Source: Pseudomonas entomophila (lineage in GTDB: Bacteria; Pseudomonadota; Gammaproteobacteria; Pseudomonadales; Pseudomonadaceae). From it: DNA of 64,000 bases. Below, piece by piece: positions 9,127 through 18,834 of the stretch (positions within the stretch are counted from its first letter, which is position 1; every line of letters starts with the position of its first letter). The stretch spans positions 186,001 to 250,000 of the forward strand of contig NZ_JAAMQI010000001.1 of the NCBI RefSeq assembly GCF_013523165.1. Direction: 5' to 3'. The notes beneath the pieces were generated by a model that saw only the letters and a list, made by a program, of their open reading frames with translations, did not search any database and was not told the origin of the DNA. Both the position numbers and the translations under genes were made by a program.

Positions 9127-11634
9127 TCAGGACTCCCTCAGCACGGTCAAGGGGCTGGTCGTGAGCGCCCGCCGAGTGCCAAGCACGCCCGCCACACCGA
9201 CCAGCAGCGCGCCGAACAGCGGCAGCGCCAACAGCCAGGGGTGTGGCGCCCAGGGCAGGGCGAAGGCGAAGCGATACAGCACCAGGGTGATCACCTCGCA
9301 GCCGAGCGCCGCCAGCAGGCCGCTGACGGCGCCCAGCAGCCCGAACTCGATGCGCCGGGCGGTCACTAGCAACGCGCGCCTGGCGCCCAGGGCCCGCAGC
9401 AGGGCGCCTTGGCGGATGCGTTCGTCCAGCGTCGCTTGCAGGCCGGCGAAGAGCACGGCCAGCCCGGCCGCCAGGACGAACAGCAAGACGAACTCCACGG
9501 CCAGCGTCACTTGTTCGAGGATGCTGCGCAACTGCTCGAGCAGGGCGTCGACCTGCAGCAGCGTGACCGCCGGGAAGGCACGCGACAGCGCGACCACGGC
9601 CTGGTCGTGCCCAGGCGCCAGATAGAAGCTGGTGAGGTAGGTGGCGGGCAGCCCCTGCAGGGTGTCCGGCTGGAAGATCATGTAGAAGTTGGGCTGGAAG
9701 TTGTCCCAGTGCACCGAGCGCACACTGCTGACCTGGGCCTGGCGCACCTCGCCGCCGATGTCGAAGCGCAGGACATCGCCCAGTTTCAGTTCCAGGCTGC
9801 GGGCCAGCTCGGCCTCCACCGAGACGCCGGGCACAGTGCCAGGCGTCGGGGCGGCCTGCCACCACCGACCTTCGGTCAGCGCATTGCCCGCAGGCAGGTC
9901 GGCAGACCAGGTCAGGCTCAGGTCACGCTGGACGGCGCGTCCTCCGGTCGAGTCCTCGACCACGCGCTCGCGCACCGGTTGATCATTGATGGCTACGAGG
10001 CGGCCTGGCAGGACAGGGTAGAGTGGCGCTGCGCTGGCGCCGATCGAGGCCAGGCGTTGTGTGAACGGTTCCCGGTCTTCGGGCAGGATGTTCAGCGCGA
10101 AGTGATTCGGCGCGTCCTCGGGCAATTGCGCCTGCCAATTGTCGAGCAATTCACCGCGCAGCAGGGCGACCAACGCCATGGCCATCAGGATCAAGCCGAA
10201 GGCCAAGGCTTGCCCGGCGGCGGACAACGGGTGACGCAACAACTGGCCCAGGCCCAGGCGCCAGGGCAACGGTGCATCGCCCAGCAGGCGACGTACACCG
10301 CGCAGGCCCAGCAGGAGCAACCCACCCAGTACCCCGGCCGCGATCAGGCCACCACCGAGCAACGTGAACGTGAGCAGCAGGTCGAGGCTCAGCCGCCACA
10401 TGATCAGGCCCAGGGCCAGCAGCGCTGCGCCATACACCAGCCAACTGCTGAGCGGAACGGGCAGCAGGTCACGGCGCAACACGCGCAGGGGCGGGACACG
10501 GCCCAGCGCGGCCAGCGGCGGCAGGGCAAAGCCTGCCAGCGCCACCAGCCCGGTGCCGATCCCCGCCAGGGCAGGCGCCAGGCCCCCGGCAGGGACCTCC
10601 GGCGGCAGCAGCCCGTGCAGCAGGCGGAACAGGCCCAGTTGCGCCAGCCAGCCCAAGGCCGCACCTGCGCAGGCTGCCACCAGGCCAAGCAGGGCCAGCT
10701 GCAGGCAGAACAGGCTCAAGGCTTCACGGCGCGACAGCCCTAGGCAACGCAGCAGGGCGCTGGCATCGAGCCGTCGCGCCGCATAGCGACTGGCCGACAG
10801 GGCAACGGCCACACCCGCCAGCAGGACCGCCACCAGGCTGGCCATGTTCAGGTAGCGCTCGGCCTTGCCCAGCGCACCGCCGATCTGCTGGTTGCCATCG
10901 CGTGTATCGCGCAGGCGCTGGTTGGCGTTCAGGGTAGGTTCGATGCGGCTCCGGTACGCGCTCAAGGCTGTACCTCCGCCGCGCCAGAGGTCGCGGTAGG
11001 TCACGCGGCTGCCCGGCTGCACCACACCAGTGGCGTCCAGGTCCTTCAGGTTGATCAGGACACGTGGCGTCAGGCTGTAGAAATTGCCGGCGCGGTCCGG
11101 CTCGTAGGTCAGGACGCGGGCGATGCGCAGACTCTTCTGGCCCACGTCGATGCGGTCACCGACCGACAGCGCCAAGGCCACCAGCAGGCGGGCTTCCACC
11201 CAGGCCTCTCCTGGCGCCGGGGTGCCACCGGGCGATTCGGTTGCGTAGGGCGCTGCGGCGCTGCGCACCTGGCCACGCAGGGGGTAAGCCTCGTCGACGG
11301 CCTTGATGCTGGACAGCTGAATGCCCTGGTCGGAAGCCACCACGCTGGCGAACTCGACCACATGGGCCTCGGCCATGCCTGAGGCACGCCCGATGGCGTG
11401 CTGTGCCTGTGTGGCGGGCGAGGAGCCTTGCAGCACCAGGTCGGCCCCCAGGAATTCGGTGGCGCGCAACTGCATGGCGCCGTTGAGGCGTGCGCCGAAG
11501 TAACCGATGGCGGTGCTGGCGGCAACGGCCACGAGCAGGGCGAAGAACAGCACGCGCACTTCGTGGGTGCGCGTATCGCGCCAGACCTGGCGCAGGGCCA
11601 GGCGGCACAGGCGAGTCAGCGGAACCTGGCTCAT
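9127..11634 (-). CDS. ABC transporter permease, YbbP-like (FtsX fold)
   Basis: An 835-residue inner-membrane permease with the duplicated FtsX/MacB layout: N-terminal TM, large periplasmic domain, TM cluster near 260-430 including a central paired bundle, second periplasmic domain about 490-680 and a C-terminal three-TM FtsX domain (about 700-830). It overlaps the stop of the ATPase gene by four bases, so the two form one unit. YbbAP-type exporters are mechanotransmitting ABC systems proposed to extract hydrophobic compounds from the inner membrane. The neighbouring divergent gene tesA is the usual companion in proteobacteria, suggesting a link with lipid or acyl substrates. The substrate is not established. 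Confidence 0.88.
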   Translation of the reverse strand: MSQVPLTRLCRLALRQVWRDTRTHEVRVLFFALLVAVAASTAIGYFGARLNGAMQLRATEFLGADLVLQGSSPATQAQHAIGRASGMAEAHVVEFASVVASDQGIQLSSIKAVDEAYPLRGQVRSAAAPYATESPGGTPAPGEAWVEARLLVALALSVGDRIDVGQKSLRIARVLTYEPDRAGNFYSLTPRVLINLKDLDATGVVQPGSRVTYRDLWRGGGTALSAYRSRIEPTLNANQRLRDTRDGNQQIGGALGKAERYLNMASLVAVLLAGVAVALSASRYAARRLDASALLRCLGLSRREALSLFCLQLALLGLVAACAGAALGWLAQLGLFRLLHGLLPPEVPAGGLAPALAGIGTGLVALAGFALPPLAALGRVPPLRVLRRDLLPVPLSSWLVYGAALLALGLIMWRLSLDLLLTFTLLGGGLIAAGVLGGLLLLGLRGVRRLLGDAPLPWRLGLGQLLRHPLSAAGQALAFGLILMAMALVALLRGELLDNWQAQLPEDAPNHFALNILPEDREPFTQRLASIGASAAPLYPVLPGRLVAINDQPVRERVVEDSTGGRAVQRDLSLTWSADLPAGNALTEGRWWQAAPTPGTVPGVSVEAELARSLELKLGDVLRFDIGGEVRQAQVSSVRSVHWDNFQPNFYMIFQPDTLQGLPATYLTSFYLAPGHDQAVVALSRAFPAVTLLQVDALLEQLRSILEQVTLAVEFVLLFVLAAGLAVLFAGLQATLDERIRQGALLRALGARRALLVTARRIEFGLLGAVSGLLAALGCEVITLVLYRFAFALPWAPHPWLLALPLFGALLVGVAGVLGTRRALTTSPLTVLRES

Positions 11635-12317
11635 CGTGGCGCCTGCGCGGTCACCAGGCGACCGCCCTCCAGGCGGATCGAGCGCCTGCAGCGTTGTGCC
11701 AGCCGCCCATCGTGGGTGACCAGCACCAGGGTCGTGCCGCGTTCCTGGTTGAGTTCGAACAACAGGTCACTGATGCGCTCGCCCGTGTGGCTGTCCAGGT
11801 TGCCGGTCGGTTCATCGGCGAACAGCACCGAGGGCTCTGCGGCGAACGCGCGCGCAATCGCCACCCGCTGCTGTTCACCCCCCGACAGCTGGCGGGGCGA
11901 ATGGGTCAGGCGCTGGCCCAGGCCGACCCGTTCGAGCAGGGCGCGTGCCTGGTCGCGCGCGTCACGGCGGCCTTCCAGTTCCATGGGCAACATGACGTTC
12001 TCCAGCGCATCGAGGCTGTCGAGCAGCTGGAACGACTGGAACACGAAGCCGACGTGCTCGGCCCGCACCTTGGCGCGCTGGTCCTCGTCGAGCGTCCCCA
12101 GGTCATGACCGGCGAGCGTCACCGTGCCGCTGGTCGGCTGGTCGAGGCCGGCCAGCAGCCCGAGCAGGGTCGACTTGCCCGAGCCCGAGGCGCCCACGAT
12201 GGCCAGGCTGTCGCCTGGCTCGAGCGACAGCGACAGGGGGTGCAGAATGGTGAGGTCGCCTTCCGCGCTGGGGACCACTTTGCTAAGGTGCTGCACAACG
12301 AGAATGCTGGGGACCAT
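11631..12317 (-). CDS. ABC transporter ATP-binding protein, YbbA-like
   Basis: A 228-residue ATPase of the LolD/MacB/FtsE family. Walker A is GASGSGKST, the Q-loop is VFQSFQLL, the signature is LSGGEQQRVAIARA, Walker B is LFADEP and the H-loop VTHD follows. I start it at the ATG at 12317 because the resulting length is typical and the frame upstream is antisense to the tesA reading frame. Its start codon is only 10 bases from the tesA start codon on the other strand, so its promoter must lie within the tesA coding region. It pairs with the permease by a four-base overlap. Confidence 0.92.
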   Translation of the reverse strand: MVPSILVVQHLSKVVPSAEGDLTILHPLSLSLEPGDSLAIVGASGSGKSTLLGLLAGLDQPTSGTVTLAGHDLGTLDEDQRAKVRAEHVGFVFQSFQLLDSLDALENVMLPMELEGRRDARDQARALLERVGLGQRLTHSPRQLSGGEQQRVAIARAFAAEPSVLFADEPTGNLDSHTGERISDLLFELNQERGTTLVLVTHDGRLAQRCRRSIRLEGGRLVTAQAPR

Positions 12318-12327
12318 GGAGATTCCA

Positions 12328-12933
12328 ATGCGAAGGTGGTGGATGAGTATCGGTCTTGCAGCGTGCTGCCTGGCCCAGAGCGCGATGGCGGGCACCGTCC
12401 TGGTGGTCGGCGACAGCATCAGTGCCGGTTTCGGGCTGGACCCTGAGTACGGTTGGGTGTCCCTGTTGCGACAGCGGGTGCAGGCCGAGGGTTTCAAGGA
12501 CCAGGTGGTCAATGCCTCGATCAGCGGTGACACCAGTGCCGGCGGACAGGCGCGCTTGCCGGCTCTGCTGGCCAGGCACACGCCGACGCTGGTGGTGGTG
12601 GAGCTGGGCGGCAATGACGGCCTGCGTGGGCAGCCGCCCCAGCAGCTCGAGAAGAACCTGGGCAGCATGATCGACGCCTCGCGTGCCGCAGGCGCCAAGG
12701 TGGTACTGCTCGGGATGCGCCTGCCGCCCAATTATGGGGTGCGTTATACCACGGCGTTCGCGCAGGTCTACGAGACGCTGGCCCAGCAGAAGTCGGTCCC
12801 GCTCGTGCCGTTCTTCCTGGAAGGGGTCGGCGGCGTCCCCAGCCTGATGCAGGCCGATGGCATCCACCCTGCGCAAAAGGCCCAGCAGCAGCTGCTGGAA
12901 AACGCCTGGCCGGTGATAAAACCGCTGCTCTGA
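12328..12933 (+). CDS. tesA: Arylesterase / thioesterase I, SGNH hydrolase
   Basis: A 201-residue periplasmic esterase of the GDSL/SGNH family (TesA, thioesterase I / protease I / lysophospholipase L1). Block I VVGDSISAG holds the nucleophile Ser30, the GGND block supplies Gly and Asn of the oxyanion hole, and ADGIHP supplies the Asp-His pair. A signal peptide ends near residue 21 (SAMA). GGAG at 12318-12321 is six bases before the ATG and directly abuts the opposite start codon of the ABC ATPase gene. Expected activity: hydrolysis of short to medium acyl esters and acyl-CoA. Length and motifs are canonical. Confidence 0.94.
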   Translation: MRRWWMSIGLAACCLAQSAMAGTVLVVGDSISAGFGLDPEYGWVSLLRQRVQAEGFKDQVVNASISGDTSAGGQARLPALLARHTPTLVVVELGGNDGLRGQPPQQLEKNLGSMIDASRAAGAKVVLLGMRLPPNYGVRYTTAFAQVYETLAQQKSVPLVPFFLEGVGGVPSLMQADGIHPAQKAQQQLLENAWPVIKPLL

Positions 12934-12994
12934 CGCTTTTATCGGGGGCCGCTTTCGGCTAATGTGGCGCCCCCCGCTCTGGAACACCTTGTTG

Positions 12995-13276
12995 ATGCCA
13001 CGCCCTGCCTGGTCCCTTCACGCCTACCAGTTGATCGAGCCTGACGATCAGCTCGACCTGTTCGCCTGCCAGGAAATCCGCGTCCACCTGATCGCTCGTC
13101 AGCTGGAGCTGGGCGCGCCGGTCGACCGTACATTGTGCGGGGGGCTGCTGCCGGCGCAGCCACGGTGGTCGGCCGTGCCCAGGACGGTTCACCGCGATGA
13201 CCGGCTGTGTCCGTTGTGCAAGGCGATTCTCGAGGCTCAGCGGCGTGGTACGCGCCCGGTCTGGCCGGAACTCTGA
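12995..13276 (+). CDS. Conserved small hypothetical protein
   Basis: A 93-residue protein between tesA and the L,D-transpeptidase gene. It has a C-terminal CPLC pair (in DRLCPLCKAIL) that could form half of a metal site, and upstream features HAYQLIEPDD and QEIRVHLIARQLE. There is no signal sequence. I chose the ATG at 12995 because GGAA lies ten bases upstream; an ATG at 12962 would add eleven residues. The position in a conserved tesA-to-oprI block suggests it is real. Function unknown. Confidence 0.6.
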   Translation: MPRPAWSLHAYQLIEPDDQLDLFACQEIRVHLIARQLELGAPVDRTLCGGLLPAQPRWSAVPRTVHRDDRLCPLCKAILEAQRRGTRPVWPEL

Positions 13277-13382
13277 CCGCCGTTGATCATCTGAATGGCT
13301 AACCTGGCCGTGTTCCATGCCGAGGGCTCGCGCGCCGGTATACAATCGCCGCTCTTGCCCTCCCTGATGAAGGATTTACCGG

Positions 13383-14360
13383 ATGTTGCAGCGATTTCCC
13401 GCCGTCGCTCGTCGCCTTTCCCTGGCTGCCCTGCTGACGACAGGACCCGCCATGGCATTGGAGTTGCCGTTGCCCCCGCCGGGTGAGGACATCGTCGGTC
13501 AGGTCCAGGTGATCAAGGCCAAATACGAAGACACGTTCGCCGACATCGGCACGGCCAATGACCTGGGCTACCTGGAGATGATCGCCGCCAACCCGGGCGT
13601 CGACCCCTGGCTGCCGGGAGCGGGTACCGAAATCGTACTGCCGACGCGCTTCATCCTGCCGCCGGGGCCGCGTGAAGGCATCGTGATCAACCTGGCCGAA
13701 TACCGCCTGTACTACTACCCCAAGGATGAGCCTGTTGTGCACACCTACCCCCTGGGGATCGGGCGCGAAGGGTGGGGCTCGCCCATCGCCACGACCAAGA
13801 TCGTCGCCAAGACGCCCAACCCGACCTGGACGCCGCCGGCTTCGATTCGTGCCGAGCATGCGGCCGACGGAGATATCCTGCCAGCCGTGGTGCCGGCCGG
13901 CCCTGACAACCCCTTGGGGCCGTTCAAGTTTACATTGGGCTTGCCGGGTTACTTGATCCACGGTTCCAATAAGAAGTTCGGCATTGGCATGCGCACCAGC
14001 CATGGCTGTTTCCGCATGTTCAATAACAATGTACTGGAACTTTCGGAGCGAGTGCCGGTCGGCACGCCCGTGCGTATCATTAATGAGCCTTACAAGTTCG
14101 GCAAGAGTGCAGGAGCGGTCTACCTGGAGGCGCACACGCCACTGGATGACCATGGCGACCCTTCGGTAGTCGACAAGCACACGACACTGGTCAATACCTT
14201 GCTCAAGCGCGAGGACCTGACGCACAACGTGCGCATGGACTGGGACACGCTGCGGGACGTGCTTGCTGCCGAGGACGGTCTGCCTGTCGAGATCGCCACG
14301 CCGCTCGATGCCTCGCAGTCGGCGTCGATGGTCTCGGACATTCCTGAAGAGATACGTTGA
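13383..14360 (+). CDS. L,D-transpeptidase (YkuD domain), ErfK/YbiS type
   Basis: A 325-residue periplasmic transpeptidase. A signal peptide ends near residue 25 (PAMA), a LysM-like peptidoglycan-binding region spans about 45-90, and a YkuD catalytic domain spans about 98-235 with His193 and the SHGCFR motif containing nucleophile Cys209. Such enzymes make 3-3 crosslinks or attach Braun-type lipoproteins to the diaminopimelate of peptidoglycan. The next gene, convergent, is oprI, whose product ends in Lys, so anchoring of OprI is the most attractive role (inference from context). AAGGA lies eight bases before the ATG. The C-terminal 90 residues after the catalytic domain are of unknown role. 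Confidence 0.9.
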   Translation: MLQRFPAVARRLSLAALLTTGPAMALELPLPPPGEDIVGQVQVIKAKYEDTFADIGTANDLGYLEMIAANPGVDPWLPGAGTEIVLPTRFILPPGPREGIVINLAEYRLYYYPKDEPVVHTYPLGIGREGWGSPIATTKIVAKTPNPTWTPPASIRAEHAADGDILPAVVPAGPDNPLGPFKFTLGLPGYLIHGSNKKFGIGMRTSHGCFRMFNNNVLELSERVPVGTPVRIINEPYKFGKSAGAVYLEAHTPLDDHGDPSVVDKHTTLVNTLLKREDLTHNVRMDWDTLRDVLAAEDGLPVEIATPLDASQSASMVSDIPEEIR

Positions 14361-14443
14361 GAGCGCGCAGCGCCTGACGTCTTGCCGCGTGCAGTACCGA
14401 TGTGAACCTGCCCGACCGACCCGTCGAGGTCGGTTCAATCAAG

Positions 14444-14479
14444 AAAAAAGGCCGGCCCTGCAAAGGGTCGGCCTTTTTT
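14444..14479. terminator. Bidirectional terminator between the transpeptidase gene and oprI
   Basis: A 16-bp stem with one G-T pair closes on a GCAA loop. Each arm carries six A or T at its outer end, so the hairpin is followed by a T-run on both strands. It lies between two convergent stops and can serve both genes. Confidence 0.92.
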
Positions 14480-14495
14480 CAATCCCTGAGGATGC

Positions 14496-14750
14496 TTACT
14501 TGCGGCTGGCTTTGTCCAGCATGCGCAGGGCGCGCTCATTGGCTTCGTCAGCGGTCTGCTGAGCTTTCTGAGCGGCAGCCATGGCGTCATCGGCTTTGCG
14601 GTAGGCTTCGTCGGCACGTGCCTGAGCACGGGCAGCGGCGTCTTCGGTAGCGGTCAGACGCGCTTCGCTTTCCTTGGTGTGGCTGCTGCTGCAACCGGTT
14701 GCCAGGACGGCGGCCAGCGCCAGAGCAGAGAATTTCAGAGCATTGTTCAT
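14496..14750 (-). CDS. oprI: Major outer membrane lipoprotein OprI
   Basis: An 84-residue Lpp-type lipoprotein, one of the most abundant proteins of Pseudomonas, tethering the outer membrane to peptidoglycan. The signal peptide ends in LATGC, so Cys20 is lipidated. The mature part is a continuous alanine-rich coiled coil (repeats such as [20 protein letters not shown]) and the chain ends in SRK, whose terminal Lys can be bound to the cell wall. The ATG at 14750 has GAGGGG seven bases upstream. The gene has its own promoter and leader and a strong terminator, fitting an isolated highly expressed unit. Confidence 0.97.
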   Translation of the reverse strand: MNNALKFSALALAAVLATGCSSSHTKESEARLTATEDAAARAQARADEAYRKADDAMAAAQKAQQTADEANERALRMLDKASRK

Positions 14751-14788
14751 CGTGTTCCCCTCAAGGACTTTAATCCATCTCGTAAGTA

Positions 14789-14815
14789 GCCATCTCTCGC
14801 AAAAGAGAAACTGGC
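14789..14815 (-). promoter_or_regulatory. Stem-loop in the oprI leader
   Basis: In the sense of oprI mRNA a hairpin with outer pairs GCCA/TGGC and inner pairs TTCTC/GAGAG forms about 40 bases before the start codon. It lies inside the predicted 5' untranslated region. A role in stabilising the abundant mRNA is possible but is inference. Confidence 0.4.
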
Positions 14816-14836
14816 CGTCGTACATAGTACTCATTA

Positions 14837-14865
14837 CTTGTAGTAAGTAAACGGACGTTGTGCAA
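14837..14865 (-). promoter_or_regulatory. Predicted sigma-70 promoter of oprI
   Basis: TTGCAC (-35, 14865-14860) is spaced 17 bases from TACAAG (-10, 14842-14837). A run of seven T lies just upstream of the -35 on the coding strand, as an UP element might. Predicted leader length is about 80 bases. The boxes match consensus in four of six positions each. Confidence 0.45.
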
Positions 14866-15084
14866 GAAACGTGAAAAAAATGGTGCCATCATGCATCGGC
14901 GCGTAGTGGACTCGCCTACTGCAGGGCCGTAGTAGAAAAGTGTATCGATACGGTAACTTTTCCTTGAACCAACTTGGTGATCTCGTGTCTGCACCTGTTG
15001 GTGTTCCTACATACAGTTTCTTCTTGCGGCGTTTTCGTGCTCATTGCCTGCTGACACGATTCTGTCATTTCGATGTGTTGCCGC

Positions 15085-15114
15085 TTGAGCAACCTGGCCT
15101 GAGGCGCTTACTAT
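15085..15114 (+). promoter_or_regulatory. Possible promoter of the GNAT gene
   Basis: TTGAGC and TACTAT are separated by 18 bases, about 120 bases before the acetyltransferase start. The rest of 14866-15236 is AT-richer than its surroundings and shows no gene, repeat or further motif that I can support. Confidence 0.3.
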
Positions 15115-15236
15115 CGCAAGGGCATGCTGGCGACCCAGGCATCGTGCGCCTGTCACACGCGAACGTCCGGGGCCGTGCCGGCAGTACGAACAGTCGATGA
15201 AGAAAAGGTCTAGGCAAGGGCCTACTAGGAGTTGCG

Positions 15237-15518
15237 ATGAACGAAGCGCTGAGCATTCACCATGACCAGGCAGGTCATCAATTCGAAACCAGCGTGGACG
15301 GTCATCGTGCCTACCTGACGTACATGGACCTGGGCAAGCAGACCCTGGACATCTACCGCACGTTCGTGCCCAACGCCCTGCGCGGGCGCGGCATCGCCGC
15401 GGCGCTTACCGAGCAGGCGCTGGCGTATGCCGAGCAGATGGGCTACACGGTCATTCCATCGTGCTCGTACGTCGAGCGCTACATGGAGCGTCACCAGCGT
15501 CAGGTGCACAAGACCTGA
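15237..15518 (+). CDS. Small GNAT-like N-acetyltransferase (COG2388 type)
   Basis: A 93-residue minimal GNAT-fold protein, far shorter than usual acetyltransferases. The acetyl-CoA-binding motif RGRGIAAALTEQAL, a helix with YAEQMG, the strand YTVIPSC and the ending SYVERYMERH are those of the YjdJ-like family. Members bind acetyl-CoA, but their substrates are generally unknown. GGAG lies seven bases before the ATG. The gene stands alone between oprI and the DAHP synthase gene. Confidence 0.85.
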   Translation: MNEALSIHHDQAGHQFETSVDGHRAYLTYMDLGKQTLDIYRTFVPNALRGRGIAAALTEQALAYAEQMGYTVIPSCSYVERYMERHQRQVHKT

Positions 15519-15635
15519 CCGATGCGTCGGGGTGCCGGGCATGGCCTGGCGCTCCGATTGCCCAAGCCGCTTCGCGGCATGTCCTCGCATCGACCGAAGG
15601 CGCCCCGTCGGCCTGGGCGCCCCCTTCGGAACCGA

Positions 15636-16715
15636 TCAGTGCTCGCGCTGACGACGCGGCAGCACGTCCTTGAGCTTGTCACGCATGCTGCGCAGGGCTT
15701 TTTCCGTGGCAGACCAGTCGATGCACGCATCGGTGACCGATACGCCATACTGAAGCTCGGACAGGTCTTTGGGAATCGACTGGCAGCCCCAGTTCAGGTG
15801 GCTTTCCACCATCAAGCCGATGATCGACTGATTGCCTTCGAGGATCTGGTTGGCCACGTTGTCCATGACCAGCGGCTGCAAGGCCGGGTCCTTGTTGGAG
15901 TTGGCGTGGCTGCAGTCGACCATGATGTTGGCCTTGATCTTGGCCTTGGCCAGGTCCTGCTCGCACAGCGCAACGCTGACCGAGTCGTAGTTGGGCTTGC
16001 CATTGCCACCGCGCAGCACCACGTGCCCGTACGCGTTCCCCTTGGTGGTGACGATCGAGACGCCACCCTCCTGGTTGATGCCCAGGAAGCGGTGGGGTTT
16101 GGAAACCGACTGCAAGGCATTGATCGCCACGGTCAGGCCGCCATCGGTGCCGTTCTTGAAACCGACCGCCGACGACAGACCCGAGGCCATTTCACGGTGC
16201 GTCTGCGACTCGGTGGTGCGTGCGCCGATGGCCGACCAGCTGATCAGGTCCTGCAGGTACTGCGGCGAGATCGGGTCGAGTGCTTCGGTCGCGGTCGGCA
16301 GGCCTTTTTCGGCCAGGTCGAGCAACAGCTTGCGCCCGATGTGCAGGCCGTCCTGGATCTTGAACGAGTCATCCAGGTAAGGATCGTTGATCAGGCCTTT
16401 CCAGCCGACGGTGGTGCGCGGCTTTTCGAAGTACACCCGCATGACCAGGTACAAGGTGTCGGACACTTCCTCTGCCAGCACCTTCAGGCGCTCGGCATAC
16501 TCGTGCGCGGCGTCGATGTCGTGGATGGAGCAGGGGCCCACGACCACGAACAGGCGATGATCCTTGCCGTCCAGGATGTTGCGCACCACGTCGCGACCGG
16601 CGGTCACGGTCTGCAAGGCGCTGGCGCTGAGAGGAAGCTCCCGCTTGAGCTGATCGGGGGTGATCAGCGTTTCATTGGAAGCGACGTTGAGGTCATCGAT
16701 CGGTAAATCAGCCAT
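15636..16715 (-). CDS. aroF: 3-deoxy-7-phosphoheptulonate synthase, class I
   Basis: A 359-residue cytoplasmic enzyme that condenses phosphoenolpyruvate with erythrose 4-phosphate, the first step of the shikimate pathway. Class I (AroF/G/H) landmarks are VVGPCSIHD, RVYFEKPRTTVGWKGL, TEALDPISPQY, SWSAIGARTTESQ, GFKNGTDG, KANIMVDCSHANS and GLMVESHL. The ATG at 16715 gives the standard length; 13 further upstream codons in frame look non-coding. The amino acid that feeds back on it cannot be read reliably, so the isozyme letter is tentative. A TATAAC box lies about 95 bases upstream inside an inverted repeat. Confidence 0.94.
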   Translation of the reverse strand: MADLPIDDLNVASNETLITPDQLKRELPLSASALQTVTAGRDVVRNILDGKDHRLFVVVGPCSIHDIDAAHEYAERLKVLAEEVSDTLYLVMRVYFEKPRTTVGWKGLINDPYLDDSFKIQDGLHIGRKLLLDLAEKGLPTATEALDPISPQYLQDLISWSAIGARTTESQTHREMASGLSSAVGFKNGTDGGLTVAINALQSVSKPHRFLGINQEGGVSIVTTKGNAYGHVVLRGGNGKPNYDSVSVALCEQDLAKAKIKANIMVDCSHANSNKDPALQPLVMDNVANQILEGNQSIIGLMVESHLNWGCQSIPKDLSELQYGVSVTDACIDWSATEKALRSMRDKLKDVLPRRQREH

Positions 16716-16777
16716 CGTGTTACTCGTCAGGTCACGGGCGTCGGCCGCCAGCAAACCCCGTGCGGCCCAGCCGTTGG

Positions 16778-16829
16778 ATTGTTCGAGGCGGGGAGCCGAA
16801 CCTTAGCGCGTTATACAAGGCGGAACAAT
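16778..16829 (-). promoter_or_regulatory. Inverted repeat around the aroF -10 region
   Basis: ATTGTTC (16778-16784) and GAACAAT (16823-16829) form a spaced inverted repeat that flanks TATAAC (16815-16810), a good -10 box for aroF without a clear -35. The 306-base gap 16716-17021 between aroF and usp otherwise shows only divergent upstream sequence. Confidence 0.3.
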
Positions 16830-17021
16830 GCTTCGGGTCATGGCAGCGGCGTTTTAGGCATACCGGCCCACACGCGCCCTGGCGACCTTGTCTCTGCACG
16901 CTCGCCTGGACCCACGGGGTAACCTGGGTGCATGGCCTGCGCGCGCAGGCCGACAGGCCAAATGTCGGCCCTGCGTCTAAGCTCAATCGTGCCCTGCCCA
17001 CGCGGCAGTCGAGGAGGTCGC

Positions 17022-17525
17022 ATGGTTCGCTCCCTGCTGTACGCTACCGACCTGGGGGCCTACGCGCCCTTGGTGCTGCAACACGCGCTGTCCCTGGCAC
17101 GTGCGTTTCAAGCCGAGCTGTATGTGATCCACGTGGTGGAGCCGATGGGGCGGTTCGCCGAGTCGCTGCTGCAGAGCTACCTGGATGAGCGCACCTTGGA
17201 TCGCTTGCACAGCCAGGGCGTCGGTGTGGTCATGGCGAACATCGAGCAACAGGTGCTGGACACCTTTCGCCAGGACCTGGGCGAAACGGCCGATCTGGCG
17301 CTGATCAGGGCGGTCCGGGTGCGGCAGGGCGATCCGGCTCAGGTGATTCTCGACCAGGTCCGCCGGCTGGGCGTCGATCTGCTGGTCTTCGGCAGTCATG
17401 CCCAGCGTGCCGAGGGCGATGTTCCAGTCGGTCGTACAGCCGCTCGGCTGATGCAATTGTCGTCCGTGCCTGTGTACATGGCGCCGCTGATGCGCCAGCT
17501 CGATCAACGCTTGGATCAGGTCTGA
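17022..17525 (+). CDS. Universal stress protein family
   Basis: A 167-residue UspA-fold protein: LLYATDLG at the first beta strand, HALSLARAFQAELYVIHVVE as the first helix and second strand, and a C-terminal half with VDLLVFGSHAQ and a VPVYMAPL end. The glycine loop that binds ATP in one Usp branch is only partly kept (GSHAQRAEGDVPVGRTA), so nucleotide binding is uncertain. The ATG at 17022 follows GAGGAGG by six bases. The gene lies 115 bases before cysB. Role in stress survival is family inference only. Confidence 0.87.
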   Translation: MVRSLLYATDLGAYAPLVLQHALSLARAFQAELYVIHVVEPMGRFAESLLQSYLDERTLDRLHSQGVGVVMANIEQQVLDTFRQDLGETADLALIRAVRVRQGDPAQVILDQVRRLGVDLLVFGSHAQRAEGDVPVGRTAARLMQLSSVPVYMAPLMRQLDQRLDQV

Positions 17526-17547
17526 GGCACCGACACACCGCTGATAA

Positions 17548-18615
<1,068 letters not shown>

Positions 18616-18700
18616 GGCACCAGTGGAGGGTCACGAGCTGCACGCTGCAAGCGGGTGGAGCTGCCCTGGCAGGGTGGCCAGGTGAACGGTGGGGCAGATG

Positions 18701-18748
18701 CTGTGGGCCGCAGGCGGCCCAATCGCGGCACAGGGGCTGCTCCTGCAG
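18701..18748. repeat. Degenerate REP-like palindrome
   Basis: GGGCCGCAGGCGGCCC is followed by ATCGCGGCACAGGGGC and a GCTCCT end. The second part is nearly identical to a segment of the repeat at 57459-57562. It lies between the convergent cysB and cysH genes. Confidence 0.55.
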
Positions 18749-18802
18749 TCAAGCCGGGGGCGCCGGACCGGTCCTGAGGGCTACAGGATCAGCACTGAAC
18801 AT

Positions 18803-18822
18803 GGAGCCTCTCCCGAGGCTCC
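18803..18822. terminator. Possible terminator hairpin between cysB and cysH
   Basis: A perfect 8-bp stem GGAGCCTC/GAGGCTCC with a TCCC loop lies 13 bases beyond the cysH stop. There is no real T-run on either side, so it may be only an RNA-stabilising hairpin. Confidence 0.4.
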
Positions 18823-18834
18823 TGTCGCTTGTCG

